Positions 7,401 to 14,444 of a stretch of DNA of 14,444 bases are shown here, piece by piece. Made by a program: the position numbers and the translations under genes. This DNA is from Euperipatoides rowelli (taxonomy: Eukaryota > Onychophora > Udeonychophora > Euonychophora > Peripatopsidae): the NCBI GenBank assembly GCA_003024985.2, contig PXIH01S0001482.1. One strand, given 5' to 3'. Each line of letters starts with the position of its first letter. Positions within the stretch are counted from its first letter, which is position 1. The notes beneath the pieces are model-generated. The model did not search any database. It saw only the letters and a program-made list of their open reading frames with translations, and was not told where the DNA came from.

Positions 7401-10400
7401 CTAGAATGAAGAAAACAGAATAACTTTGAACATAAAGATTGACAAAATTTTTATACAATATATAATGAAAGTCAGATTCCTCTGTTTGCATGGGAAATAA
7501 AGTACTGTATAAACGTTTCTGTTATATGGTATATAAATTTTAAAAAGTTAAGGAGTTTCAACCTTTTCATACATTATTGGGAGAGATTTAGATACTTTAA
7601 AAATTGGTATGGTGGTCTTAACCTCTGACTTTCCTTTCCTGGAATTGAGATAATATGGCCCCACTATCAAAGTTTAAGAGTTGCTATTCTAATGGAAGAT
7701 TTTGTTTCAAAATAAATATTGATAAATTATTTTTTGGTTTTTCTTCCCACAAAGTACAGTATAATCATTAAATAGTTCCTAAAATTTAGCCTTTAACATT
7801 TAACCTGAATAACATGGACATACAGTACATTAGTCAATAATGGAGTTAATCTGATTTCTGATTGTTTACACATCTATTCTAATTTAGAAACAATTTAAAA
7901 GTTACAATCAAAGATTATTTTAACAAGTAAAATTTTTACCTACCATAGGTGTTTCTTTATATTTTTCAGGCCAACATTTATTCAAAGACAATTGTCGTGC
8001 TTTACGATAATACTGATTAAAAAAAAAAGTTTACTTTTAGAATTAGAAACATTTTTGTCACAAAAGATAATACAGTACATAAACTCTAGAAGAAAAAATC
8101 TTTATAATTAAAAAAAGGACAACATACAAATAAATTAAAATATTAAAGTTTTAACAAATTAAAAAAATATATCTGCGAGATAAAAAAATTAAGAAAATAT
8201 TTCAATAATTTTAAAAACAATTTAAAATAATAATTCTTACATAGCCTAAATTTTTCCAGTCCAAAAGTTCACTAAGACGCTCAGTTCGATTCCTTTGAAT
8301 TATTCGCTGCCTCCTTGATAAACGGGCAAAGTCGAACATAAACTGAAACATAATAAATGAGGTTCTTATTTTCTGAATTTTTTTTTGCACGCTAAAGAAA
8401 TTTAGTTTTAAAGTGTAGATAGGGAATCGTTGAAAGTAGATCACAAATGTAAAAATGGGGAATTCAGTAATTTACTAGTGGCTAGATTAAAAATGATCCA
8501 GCTCCTTCTGTTATCAAAGGATCAGTAACTTCTCATTTGAGATAATTTTTAATCCAGATAATTGATTATTTAAGTTTTATTATACTTAAGTAGGATTTCC
8601 CCCCCCCCAATACTAATGATATCTAACTCAGTGACTTAAAAGTCAAATGTAATGGATTTTTTTAAAAAAAATTATTATTGATTTTCAAAGATAATTACTA
8701 TAAAAAAAAATTCCACTGAAAAAAATAATTTAATGCATAAAAAAAAAGTTATTTAAAGATAAAATTAAGACTATTGCTATCCTCAGGACTTCTGAGATTT
8801 CACATTTTTTTTGGGTCTGAGATTAATTTGATGACAAAATAATTTCTACAGCTGTTTTCTTTGTAATGATTTAACACATAAATAGAGGTATGTTCAACTT
8901 GTATTAAAGGTCATTTTGGTTTTTTTAAAAAAAGAAATTGGACCATAATAGCACAAAGGATGAATTTGATTGATTTTTTACAAGTATTTAAACATTTAGT
9001 CCATATAATATCCAGCCNTGTGCATAATGCAGACAAAGATAGCAAATATTCTATAGTTAAGTATAGCAAGCTGTATTCATTTATAGCCTATGATGTCACA
9101 AAATATCTCCCCTGGTGTGTACAGTGGACAATATTGTTTTAAGGAAATGGGCTTAAGACAATTATTTTAAAAATTGAATTGTAAATAACTTTTTTTTTTT
9201 TCTGGTGGAAATTTTTTTTAAATCTTTGAAAATCAATAATAAAAAATAAAATAAAAAAATATGTTACATTTGACCTTTAAGTTCAATATGTAGAGGTAGA
9301 TTATATGCAATGAAAAATGGTACAATGATTTTGAAGCTTAAAAAACAAATATTTATTGTTGCTACTCACTCATATTGTCAAGAAATTGTAAGCTATTTTT
9401 CAAATAAGACCATTGCTTATCATAAGATAGCCTTAATCCCACAATAGTTTAAGGACAGGAGGTAAAAACATATAATGACCTGTCACACTCAAAAGTTTCA
9501 ATTTGTCAGCGTGTAAAAAAAAAAATTGAGAAAAAAGAAAGATTTTAAGTTTATACCTGAGATAACTGTTGGACAGATTCCTCAGCATTTTTGAACCGAC
9601 GATCTACAATGTAAATACCGTAAGACATAGGATCTGTTACATGTTCAGCCATAAAACAACCAAATCCTGAGAGATTGGTGGTAATACTGGGAATTCCCAT
9701 CACAGTACACTCCGCTAAATTAAAAAAAAAAAAATGATTTTTTGTAAAAGCTAAGAAATAACATAATAATTTTAAAAATGTATTGCTTTACAGTATGTTA
9801 CAATCTAAATATTGCTTTTAGTTGGTTTAAATTGGGTCTCATTAATATTTGAGATCCATTAATCAATAAGCAATCTAGGGATCAAATTCTAAGAAGTTTG
9901 CTAATTAAAAAAAATGCACATAATTCCCCAATCAAAATTATAATAAGTATAAAATATAGTTGAATAATTTAAAAGTATAAAATGTAGCGTGTTTTAAATC
10001 AATTTGAAAGTAATTCAAATATTTTTGTTTTTCTAATTTTGCAATCTGGAATGCAATTTGAACAAGCATAAGTTTAATGTGAAAAAAAAAAAGCTTATTA
10101 GCAAGTAAAAAGTATATAAAAAAAATTAGCACGTCTGACAACATCCATTGTTGATTTTTAAAGAATTAACTATTACAATCCTTAAATGGCACTAAATATA
10201 GAAGTGTAGACACAACCATTTCAAATGCATAGGATAAAATTAAACAGAAATATAGAAGTCATTAACACTAATAGACATACTATCCTTGTTCATACTAAAT
10301 GTTTACTTGTGTTTGAATGAAAGGGAATAAATTGGTAGATTTTACAAGGAAGCAATGGGGATAAAATTAATAAAATCATTTAAGCAGTTGCCAGTCCATC

Positions 10401-13400
10401 TACTACAAGAAAAGCATAAACAGTAATGCTTAGATGAATTTAGAGTAATTAAAATAGTTTTAAACAATTCTAAATACATTTTTAAAAAAGTACTAGTAAA
10501 GCAATTATTATTGTAAAAGGGAATTTTGGGACGGTATGCTTTTGTAGCCAAGAAGGCTTAAGGAATTTGGATAATTTTTTTAAATAAATAGAGTAGACAC
10601 CTTCATTTTGGGATATTGGAGAACACTTCGTTGTCTCTGGATCGCACTCGTTTGAGCAAAAACAGCCTCNTAAATAATCGTCTGGATCAATATAACGCTA
10701 TTACTGTTAGCTATAAACGTGACAGCTTTTTTTTTGAATGAAGGGTGGATTTGTGGGTGTCTGAAATAAATAGAGGTAGCCACCCAAAAATCCACCCTTC
10801 ATTCAAGAAAACTTTAAACATTTTAAAAATAGCTAGTTTGCGTGAAAAATAAATCAGATCGTCGGTATCCTGGACATTTTGAAATCGCTAAATATAGCTA
10901 GTTTTAGTAGCTTGTCGCGTTTATAGTAAAACTCACCAGGTGGTATCGAACAGCAATGGCGATATAAGGATGTAAATGATGATTTATGAGGCTGTTTTTG
11001 CTCAAACGAGCACGAACCGTAGAAAACAAAGTGTTTTCTAATATGCCAAAATGGTGTCTAATCTATATATTTGTTAAAAAAAATTATCAAAATTCCTTAA
11101 GCCTTGGCTACAAAAGCGTACCAGCCCCGGGAATTTAAAAGTATTAAATTATTAAACTTATAACATTCAACTCTGGAAATTAGAAAAAGAATAAAAAAAG
11201 TTTATTTTTTCTTGAATTCCAAAGTTGCAGCAGTGCATTATTGAATAATAGAATCAAATGTACTGTAATCTGCACCAACTTACAGTAATTCTATAATCAG
11301 AATCTATTGTGTATATATAAAAAACACACATGCTGTTTAGATATTATTATTCAGCATTCTTGGATTAATTCCATTTAAAAAAAAATAAGTAAAAATAAAT
11401 CGTAATCAAAGGAGGAAGGATTATATAAGAAAATGTCTTTAAAATAAAACTTTTTGGGACTTTTCCAATAAACAAACTTACAGTAACTTGGCTTTTGTGA
11501 AACAAAAAGTAGATGCATGACAATTTTGGAAATGATTTAAACTCGATTTAATTGTGTAATTTTGATAAATTTATTTATATAAATTTAAAATGAAATGGGC
11601 AGGAAAAACTTTTTTGAAATAAAAATAAGAAAATAAATAGGCTATCTTACTGTAATTTTATATCACACATCCTTAAAAATTTTCTGGCATAGTTATGGTA
11701 GAGTTAAGGTATGTATGCGCCTATGGTGGGGATGGGGAACACACTAATTAATAATAAAAAAAAATAATTAGATTAGGACCAGGGACAACCTCGCTGGACT
11801 ATAGTCTGTTGTTGTCCGTCGTATTTGTATTTGATGGTAATATTACTATTTTATGGACAACATTTAATGTTTCTATATCTTTATACCAATGACTATTATT
11901 TATGCATATACTGTATATTAATTAAAAAATGATAGAATTTAAGATTTATACCTGGAGTGTAACCCCAAGGTTCATAATATGATGGAAAGATTCCTAGATG
12001 ACATCCTCTAACAAACTCTTCATAATCCATACTGAATAAAGGATTTGTAGATGAAAGAAATTCAGGATGGAAAATCATCTAAGGAAAAAATAAAATTATT
12101 AGTGTAAATAGTGAATAACATTTTTAAACAAATACTGTACATAAATAAAATTTATGAATAAAATTATATCCTCCTCCAGGGGCGGATGATGAACTTTCTG
12201 GGCCTATCTAATATTATTTTGGGGCCCTTACCTGCTTATAATTAAATTTAAAAATAAATGATTTAGCCTATCTAATCTGAATAAAATTTATTGTTCCTTA
12301 TAAAACAAAATAGAAAATCCCTCGATATACAAAATTAAAACCATTTCAAAATTTTTGTATTATATAAATGAGGCAAAACGAGGTATCATCTACTCAGCTC
12401 AATTTGCGCTGAGTAGATGCTACATTGTTTGCCTCAATATTAAATCTTCGTTGACAACACACAGACCTACTGCTTGATTCTGGAGTTAGCGCTTAACTTT
12501 CTTACTCAATAAAACCAAATTGTATAATTTATATAATTTGCAGAATATAAATTAAATGGGGGTTGTTTCACCTCTTTTTATCAGTGCTTCATTCTCCAGT
12601 ATTCACTAGTATGTATTTAAATCTACCAGTGGTGTCCTCGCTGTACTATCATTTATACTGTATATCTTGTATCTGTTTAAATGCTTCAAATTATACCTTA
12701 TTAATAATGCGCATTGGAATTATGTCATTTATAGCAGGTTTTGGAACTGTCAGTTGCTTAGAACTCATATTAAAAAAAAATCGAGTTGTTGAGCCTTCAT
12801 GTATTATTATTTGAATAACCATTACACTGAAGTCTAACATACAATAGTTAAGTTTTACACACTGTACATTCGTTTTGAGACAGTTGATCATCAATGAAGT
12901 TGATGATAAAGATATTGCAGCCAAATGAAGCATTTCAAGACAGCAAATAATATCCATGACATCAGGAAACTCTCTAGGTTACTTTTGAAATTTTTTGTTC
13001 TACACCTTTTATTGCCCTGAATTCACTGGACTGTCAGTATAAGACTTTTTTTTTATGTTCTAAACCCCATTTTTCACCCAAACCTATTGTGACATCAGAA
13101 TGATTAAAATTTAAGTCCAGAATCAAACTCCAGGTGATTTAGTAGTTGATTTTGTAGCCACTGAGAAAACTAAAGCTCAAATGCACTTTCGAAGACCACT
13201 TAGAATCCAAATTATGTGAAGCTTAAATGCCAAAAGTACTCACAAAGACAATTTTCCTTTTACAAAAATTGCTACACAGAGATAGCCTAAGTGAGTTAAA
13301 TTAAGAGTTTTCGATCCTGAATCTAGCCCAGTGGTGGATTACGGCAAGGCAGTGGAGGTGTATTGTCTCAAGACCTCTAAAACGACAAATGAAATATTTT

Positions 13401-14025
13401 CCATTTTAATAAATTAATTAAAACCAGTTTTATTTATACGAAAATTAAAAATGTCACGGTAATCCGGTGTTATGGCTGTGAACACATACTGTATATTAGC
13501 TGCTATAACCTATAGCAATAACACAACAATTTAGTTCAAGGGTGGCACAGCTAAGCCTGTTGTAGTGCTTCCACCAGGACTTTACATGCAGCAAGTGCAC
13601 TGACTACTACTGGCAAGGTTCATCATTAGATATTTTCAGTACATTTCATTACTTTCATTTAATTTGATCATGTGATCATTTAATTTCATAGATGGACGAT
13701 AAGTTAGCTTTTCACAAATAAACCACACAGCAGATCCTTGCATCAAAGTACTTGATCATAATAAAATAACTTGCTTTATGCAACAATAATAACGAAACAA
13801 ATATTATAAAATAATGAGTCAAATGTGTAAAAAATAACACTAACCTATATTATTTCTTATGCTTTAAATTTAAATAAATAAATAAGTTAATATAATGTAT
13901 AAAGAATTAACCTTGACTCTATCACTGTGATTGTTGAATAAATGTGTACGACGGACATGTGTTAGAACAGGATCTGCAGCATCGTCAATCATGTTATGAG
14001 TACACACTGGAGGAAGACTGGATCG
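7278..14025 (-). CDS. GYS: Glycogen synthase (GT3 family), C-terminal 230 residues, 6 exons
   Basis: The minus-strand join 14025-13912, 12078-11952, 9714-9557, 8342-8241, 8012-7944, 7400-7278 reads through without a stop to TAA at 7280-7278. The enzyme moves glucose from UDP-glucose to growing glycogen in the cytosol. Visible landmarks in order: [44 protein letters not shown] with the family's catalytic E-x7-E pair, [25 protein letters not shown], and a C-terminal Ser/Thr ladder. The Arg cluster R-R-x-R-x3-R-x-R-x2-R is complete; in yeast and animal enzymes it binds glucose-6-phosphate. The animal enzyme is about 700 residues, so some 450 residues lie beyond 14444. All junctions are GT-AG and in frame, so the gene looks functional. 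Against vertebrate GYS1 the tail is much shorter. Residue 1 of the fragment is Arg, not a start. Confidence 0.96.
7401..7943 (-). other. Glycogen synthase last intron
   Basis: A GT-AG intron of 543 bp. No coding or RNA gene is seen. It contains three copies of the TACTGTA/TACAGTA heptamer (7503, 7755, 7821). Confidence 0.85.
7944..8012 (-). CDS. GYS: Glycogen synthase exon, [12 protein letters not shown] segment
   Basis: Acceptor TTAATCAG precedes 8012 and donor ATG|GTAGGT follows 7944. It is a 69-bp phase-0 exon of 23 codons ([20 protein letters not shown] then TPM), corresponding to human YYMSARHMALSKAFPEHF. It is separated from the previous exon by only 228 bp. It is short but has consensus splice sites and a clear family match. 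Confidence 0.9.
8241..8342 (-). CDS. GYS: Glycogen synthase exon, glucose-6-phosphate arginine cluster
   Basis: Acceptor TTTCAG precedes 8342 and donor GGCTAT|GTAAGA follows 8241. There are 34 codons, [20 protein letters not shown] then [14 protein letters not shown]. All six arginines of the allosteric cluster (human R579, R580, R582, R586, R588 and R591 by family numbering) are present. This predicts activation by glucose-6-phosphate and sensitivity to phosphorylation. Confidence 0.96.
8343..9556 (-). other. Glycogen synthase intron carrying a foldback element
   Basis: A GT-AG intron of 1214 bp. About half is the inverted-repeat element 8634-9282. The rest is A+T-rich with no coding match. 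An ambiguous base N is at 9018. Confidence 0.85.
8634..9282. mobile_element. Miniature inverted-repeat element, about 650 bp
   Basis: ACTTAAAAGTCAAATGTAA at 8634-8652 pairs with TTACATTTGACCTTTAAGT at 9264-9282 (one mismatch by hand). Further in, TTATTATTGATTTTCAAAGAT near 8671 matches the complement of ATCTTTGAAAATCAATAATA near 9222. The arms run about 140 bp with A/T-run indels. The centre carries no transposase. I see no clear target-site duplication, so the superfamily is unassigned. Confidence 0.65.
9557..9714 (-). CDS. GYS: Glycogen synthase exon, second catalytic Glu ([10 protein letters not shown])
   Basis: Acceptor AATTTAG precedes 9714 and donor TCAG|GTATAA follows 9557. The leading CG completes an Ala codon, then 52 codons follow: [20 protein letters not shown], an EHVTDP loop, [10 protein letters not shown], ending in VQQLSQ. 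The first Glu completes the catalytic E-x7-E motif. The VQQLS ending resembles insect glycogen synthases more than vertebrate ones as I recall them. Confidence 0.95.
10527..11128. mobile_element. Non-autonomous hAT-like foldback transposon
   Basis: The 602-bp element is flanked by the identical direct repeat GGGAATTT at 10519-10526 and 11129-11136, an 8-bp target-site duplication as expected for hAT. The arms start TGGGACGGTATGC and, on the other strand, GGGGCTGGTACGC, then share CTTTTGTAGCCAA and GGCTTAAGGAATTTT. A perfect 23-bp match (10647-10669 against 10988-11010) lies further in, and homology continues to about 10728. Inside is a second hairpin at 10736-10804. No transposase is encoded, so any movement needed one from elsewhere. 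The hAT assignment rests only on duplication length. Confidence 0.72.
10736..10804. repeat. Internal 24-bp stem hairpin in the hAT-like element
   Basis: GAATGAAGGGTGGAT at 10736-10750 continues to 10759 and pairs with 10781-10804 (ATCCACCCTTCATTC end), 23 of 24 positions, with a 21-base loop. AAATAAATAGAG(G)TAG near 10765 also repeats a stretch of the left arm near 10582, suggesting a nested insertion or internal duplication. Confidence 0.75.
11952..12078 (-). CDS. GYS: Glycogen synthase exon, first catalytic Glu (YYEPWGYTP)
   Basis: Acceptor CCTTAG precedes 12078 and donor CCAG|GTATAA follows 11952. It encodes 42 residues from [10 protein letters not shown] to [11 protein letters not shown] plus one base of the next codon. 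The Met at its 5' end is internal (Val or similar in other species), not a start. The Glu of YEPWG is the first of the conserved E-x7-E pair; the second is across the intron in the next exon. Confidence 0.96.
12177..12235 (+). repeat. Transposon-terminus-like fragment (CAGGGGCGGAT)
   Basis: CAGGGGCGGATGATGAAC followed by GGGCC-containing sequence resembles the CAGnGGCGGAT ends common to hAT-like elements. No matching inverted end (ATCCGCC...CTG) is seen nearby, so this would be a solo or truncated copy. Confidence 0.35.
12370..12435. repeat. 66-base imperfect hairpin, pre-miRNA-like
   Basis: GAGGCAAA 12370-12377 pairs with TTTGCCTC 12428-12435. CATCTACTCAGC 12387-12398 pairs perfectly with GCTGAGTAGATG 12408-12419. 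The middle pairs partly with a bulge and mismatches, and the loop is 9 bases. Size and shape suit a miRNA precursor within an intron, but a miniature transposon remnant is equally possible. Confidence 0.5.
13329..13475. mobile_element. Possible short transposon remnant
   Basis: CAGTGGTGGATTACGGC at 13329-13345 resembles a hAT-type end and shares CAGnGGnGGAT with 12177. Its core GGATTAC recurs inverted as GTAATCC in ACGGTAATCCGGTG near 13457. The inverted match is only about 8 to 10 bases, so this is weak. Confidence 0.3.
13912..14025 (-). CDS. GYS: Glycogen synthase exon, [11 protein letters not shown] segment
   Basis: Minus-strand acceptor ATTCTTTAG precedes 14025 and donor AAG|GTTAAT follows 13912. 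The exon has 38 whole codons in phase 0 at both ends, from [12 protein letters not shown] to NNHSDRVK. It aligns gap-free with human GYS1 [11 protein letters not shown]...RVK just before the IFHPEF motif. It is the most upstream exon of this gene in the window. Confidence 0.94.
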
Positions 14026-14136
14026 CTAAAGAATAAATCAAAAAACATAATCTAGTGTCATTATTAATAGATCTAATTTAGAACAAAAATAAATATAACT
14101 ATAATACAGTGTATATACTGTGTGCAATGTTAGGGA

Positions 14137-14256
14137 AGTTACTAAAAAAAAGTAAATGAGTAAAAAGTAAAGTTACTTGCTTAAAAAAGTAATTGGTATT
14201 GAATAAGTTACTCACTATAAAAAAGGAATTGAGTAAAAGTTACTTTTCAATTAAAA
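14137..14256. repeat. Quasi-repetitive GTTACT/AGTAA stretch
   Basis: AGTTACT, AGTAAATGAGTAAAAAGTAA, AGTTACTTGC, AGTTACTCAC and GAGTAAAAGTTACTTTTC follow each other in 120 bases. Subterminal regions of many animal hAT-like elements look like this. The assignment to a mobile element is inference. Confidence 0.4.
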
Positions 14257-14340
14257 ATTTTCAAATCGATGTAGGGATATTGATAAACAGCATCAAACTT
14301 TGAATGGGAGCTAGGTAAAAAGCATTACTGGAGAAATATG

Positions 14341-14408
14341 TGCCCCAGGCCCCCACAAGGGGAAAGGGTTGGTTGGGGCTCTAGTCCTGGGGTCCAGGGC
14401 TAGGGGGT
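14341..14408. repeat. G+C-rich block in A+T-rich intron
   Basis: GCCCCAGGCCCCCACAAGGG then GGTTGGGGCTCTAGTCCTGG and CCAGGGCTAGGGGG contrast strongly with the surroundings. CCTGG-GGT-CCAGG (14386-14398) is a small palindrome. It is probably the body of the same decayed element as the neighbouring AGTAA stretch. Confidence 0.4.
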
Positions 14409-14444
14409 GATGTGTATGACCAAACTACATAGTTATACTTAACA

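Larger units (their letters stand above)
9715..11951 (-). other. Glycogen synthase intron carrying a hAT-like element
   Basis: A GT-AG intron of 2237 bp, mostly A+T-rich. It contains the element at 10527-11128 and a small nested palindrome, GGACAAC 11783-11789 with GTTGTCC 11811-11817 around GACTATAGTC 11797-11806. No coding match in the remainder. Confidence 0.85.
12079..13911 (-). other. Glycogen synthase intron with transposon remnants and a hairpin
   Basis: A GT-AG intron of 1833 bp. It holds candidate transposon termini at 12177 and 13329, a 66-base hairpin at 12370-12435, and a direct repeat GCCTATCTAAT at 12202-12212 and 12266-12276. Between 12560 and 13320 base composition is a little less A+T-rich and short frames are open on both strands, but I recognise no protein. 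Confidence 0.8.
14026..14444 (-). other. Partial glycogen synthase intron with repeat-derived sequence
   Basis: It lies upstream of the first visible GYS exon; the next exon is outside the window. It contains a TTACT/AGTAA-rich stretch at about 14137-14256 and a sharply G+C-rich block at about 14341-14408. No coding match is seen. Confidence 0.75.

Noticed and set aside
8960-9142. 60-codon open frame on the plus strand
   Set aside because: Inside the inverted-repeat element, contains an N, and matches nothing I recognise.
9938-10144. 68-codon open frame on the minus strand
   Set aside because: Intronic, hydrophobic low-complexity translation typical of A+T-rich DNA, and no splice-compatible link to glycogen synthase.
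10342-10795. Two open frames (69 and 71 codons) on the minus strand
   Set aside because: They overlap the left arm of the hAT-like element and contain no transposase or zinc-finger motif.
11952-12078. ATG at 12078-12076 as a translation start of glycogen synthase
   Set aside because: It directly follows an AG acceptor and aligns to an internal position before IFHPEF; upstream exon 13912-14025 joins it in frame.
12563-12957. Overlapping 83- and 88-codon frames on opposite strands
   Set aside because: The longest anonymous frames in the window, but on both strands at once, without a recognised family or a flanking splice link. They may be remains of a mobile element, so I did not annotate a gene.
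1-14444. tRNA, rRNA and CRISPR content
   Set aside because: No cloverleaf with box A/B sequence, rRNA core or regularly spaced repeat array was seen on either strand.

Overview
The window is animal nuclear DNA, not bacterial. It is very A+T-rich by eye, has no operon-like ORFs, and its coding sequence is cut into short exons joined by GT-AG introns of about 0.2 to 2.9 kb. Two conserved genes are readable in convergent (tail-to-tail) orientation. Splice variants, protein sequences and intron density fit an invertebrate. Details of the glycogen synthase (an insect-like FMFDF block and a short acidic C-terminus) lean towards an arthropod or other protostome, but I cannot place the species.

Plus strand, 1 to about 5.7 kb: the last three coding exons (1097-1252, 2408-2616, 5471-5560) of an HSPBP1/Fes1-type Hsp70 nucleotide-exchange factor, about 150 C-terminal residues, followed by a short 3' UTR with two Pumilio-type sites and two AATAAA signals. 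Minus strand, 14.0 down to 7.3 kb: six exons (14025-13912, 12078-11952, 9714-9557, 8342-8241, 8012-7944, 7400-7278) encoding the C-terminal 230 residues of glycogen synthase (GT3 family). They include the catalytic E-x7-E motif, the arginine cluster that binds glucose-6-phosphate, and a GSK3/CK2 phosphorylation ladder. Both genes run off the window at their 5' ends. The gap between the two stop codons is about 1.7 kb and contains both 3' UTRs.

The introns are full of decayed non-autonomous DNA transposons. Three long foldback structures stand out: 4021-5100 in an HSPBP1 intron, and 8634-9282 and 10527-11128 in glycogen synthase introns. The last has an 8-bp flanking direct repeat, as expected for hAT insertion. 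There are also a three-unit tandem repeat, a duplicated hairpin unit, a 66-nt pre-miRNA-like hairpin, homopolymer tracts, and a striking excess of the heptamer TACTGTA/TACAGTA across the window.

The two genes are not known to share a pathway: one is a cytosolic chaperone cofactor, the other the rate-limiting enzyme of glycogen synthesis. I see no new multi-gene system here. The items worth a second look are the foldback elements, the conserved regulatory tail of glycogen synthase, and the heptamer excess.
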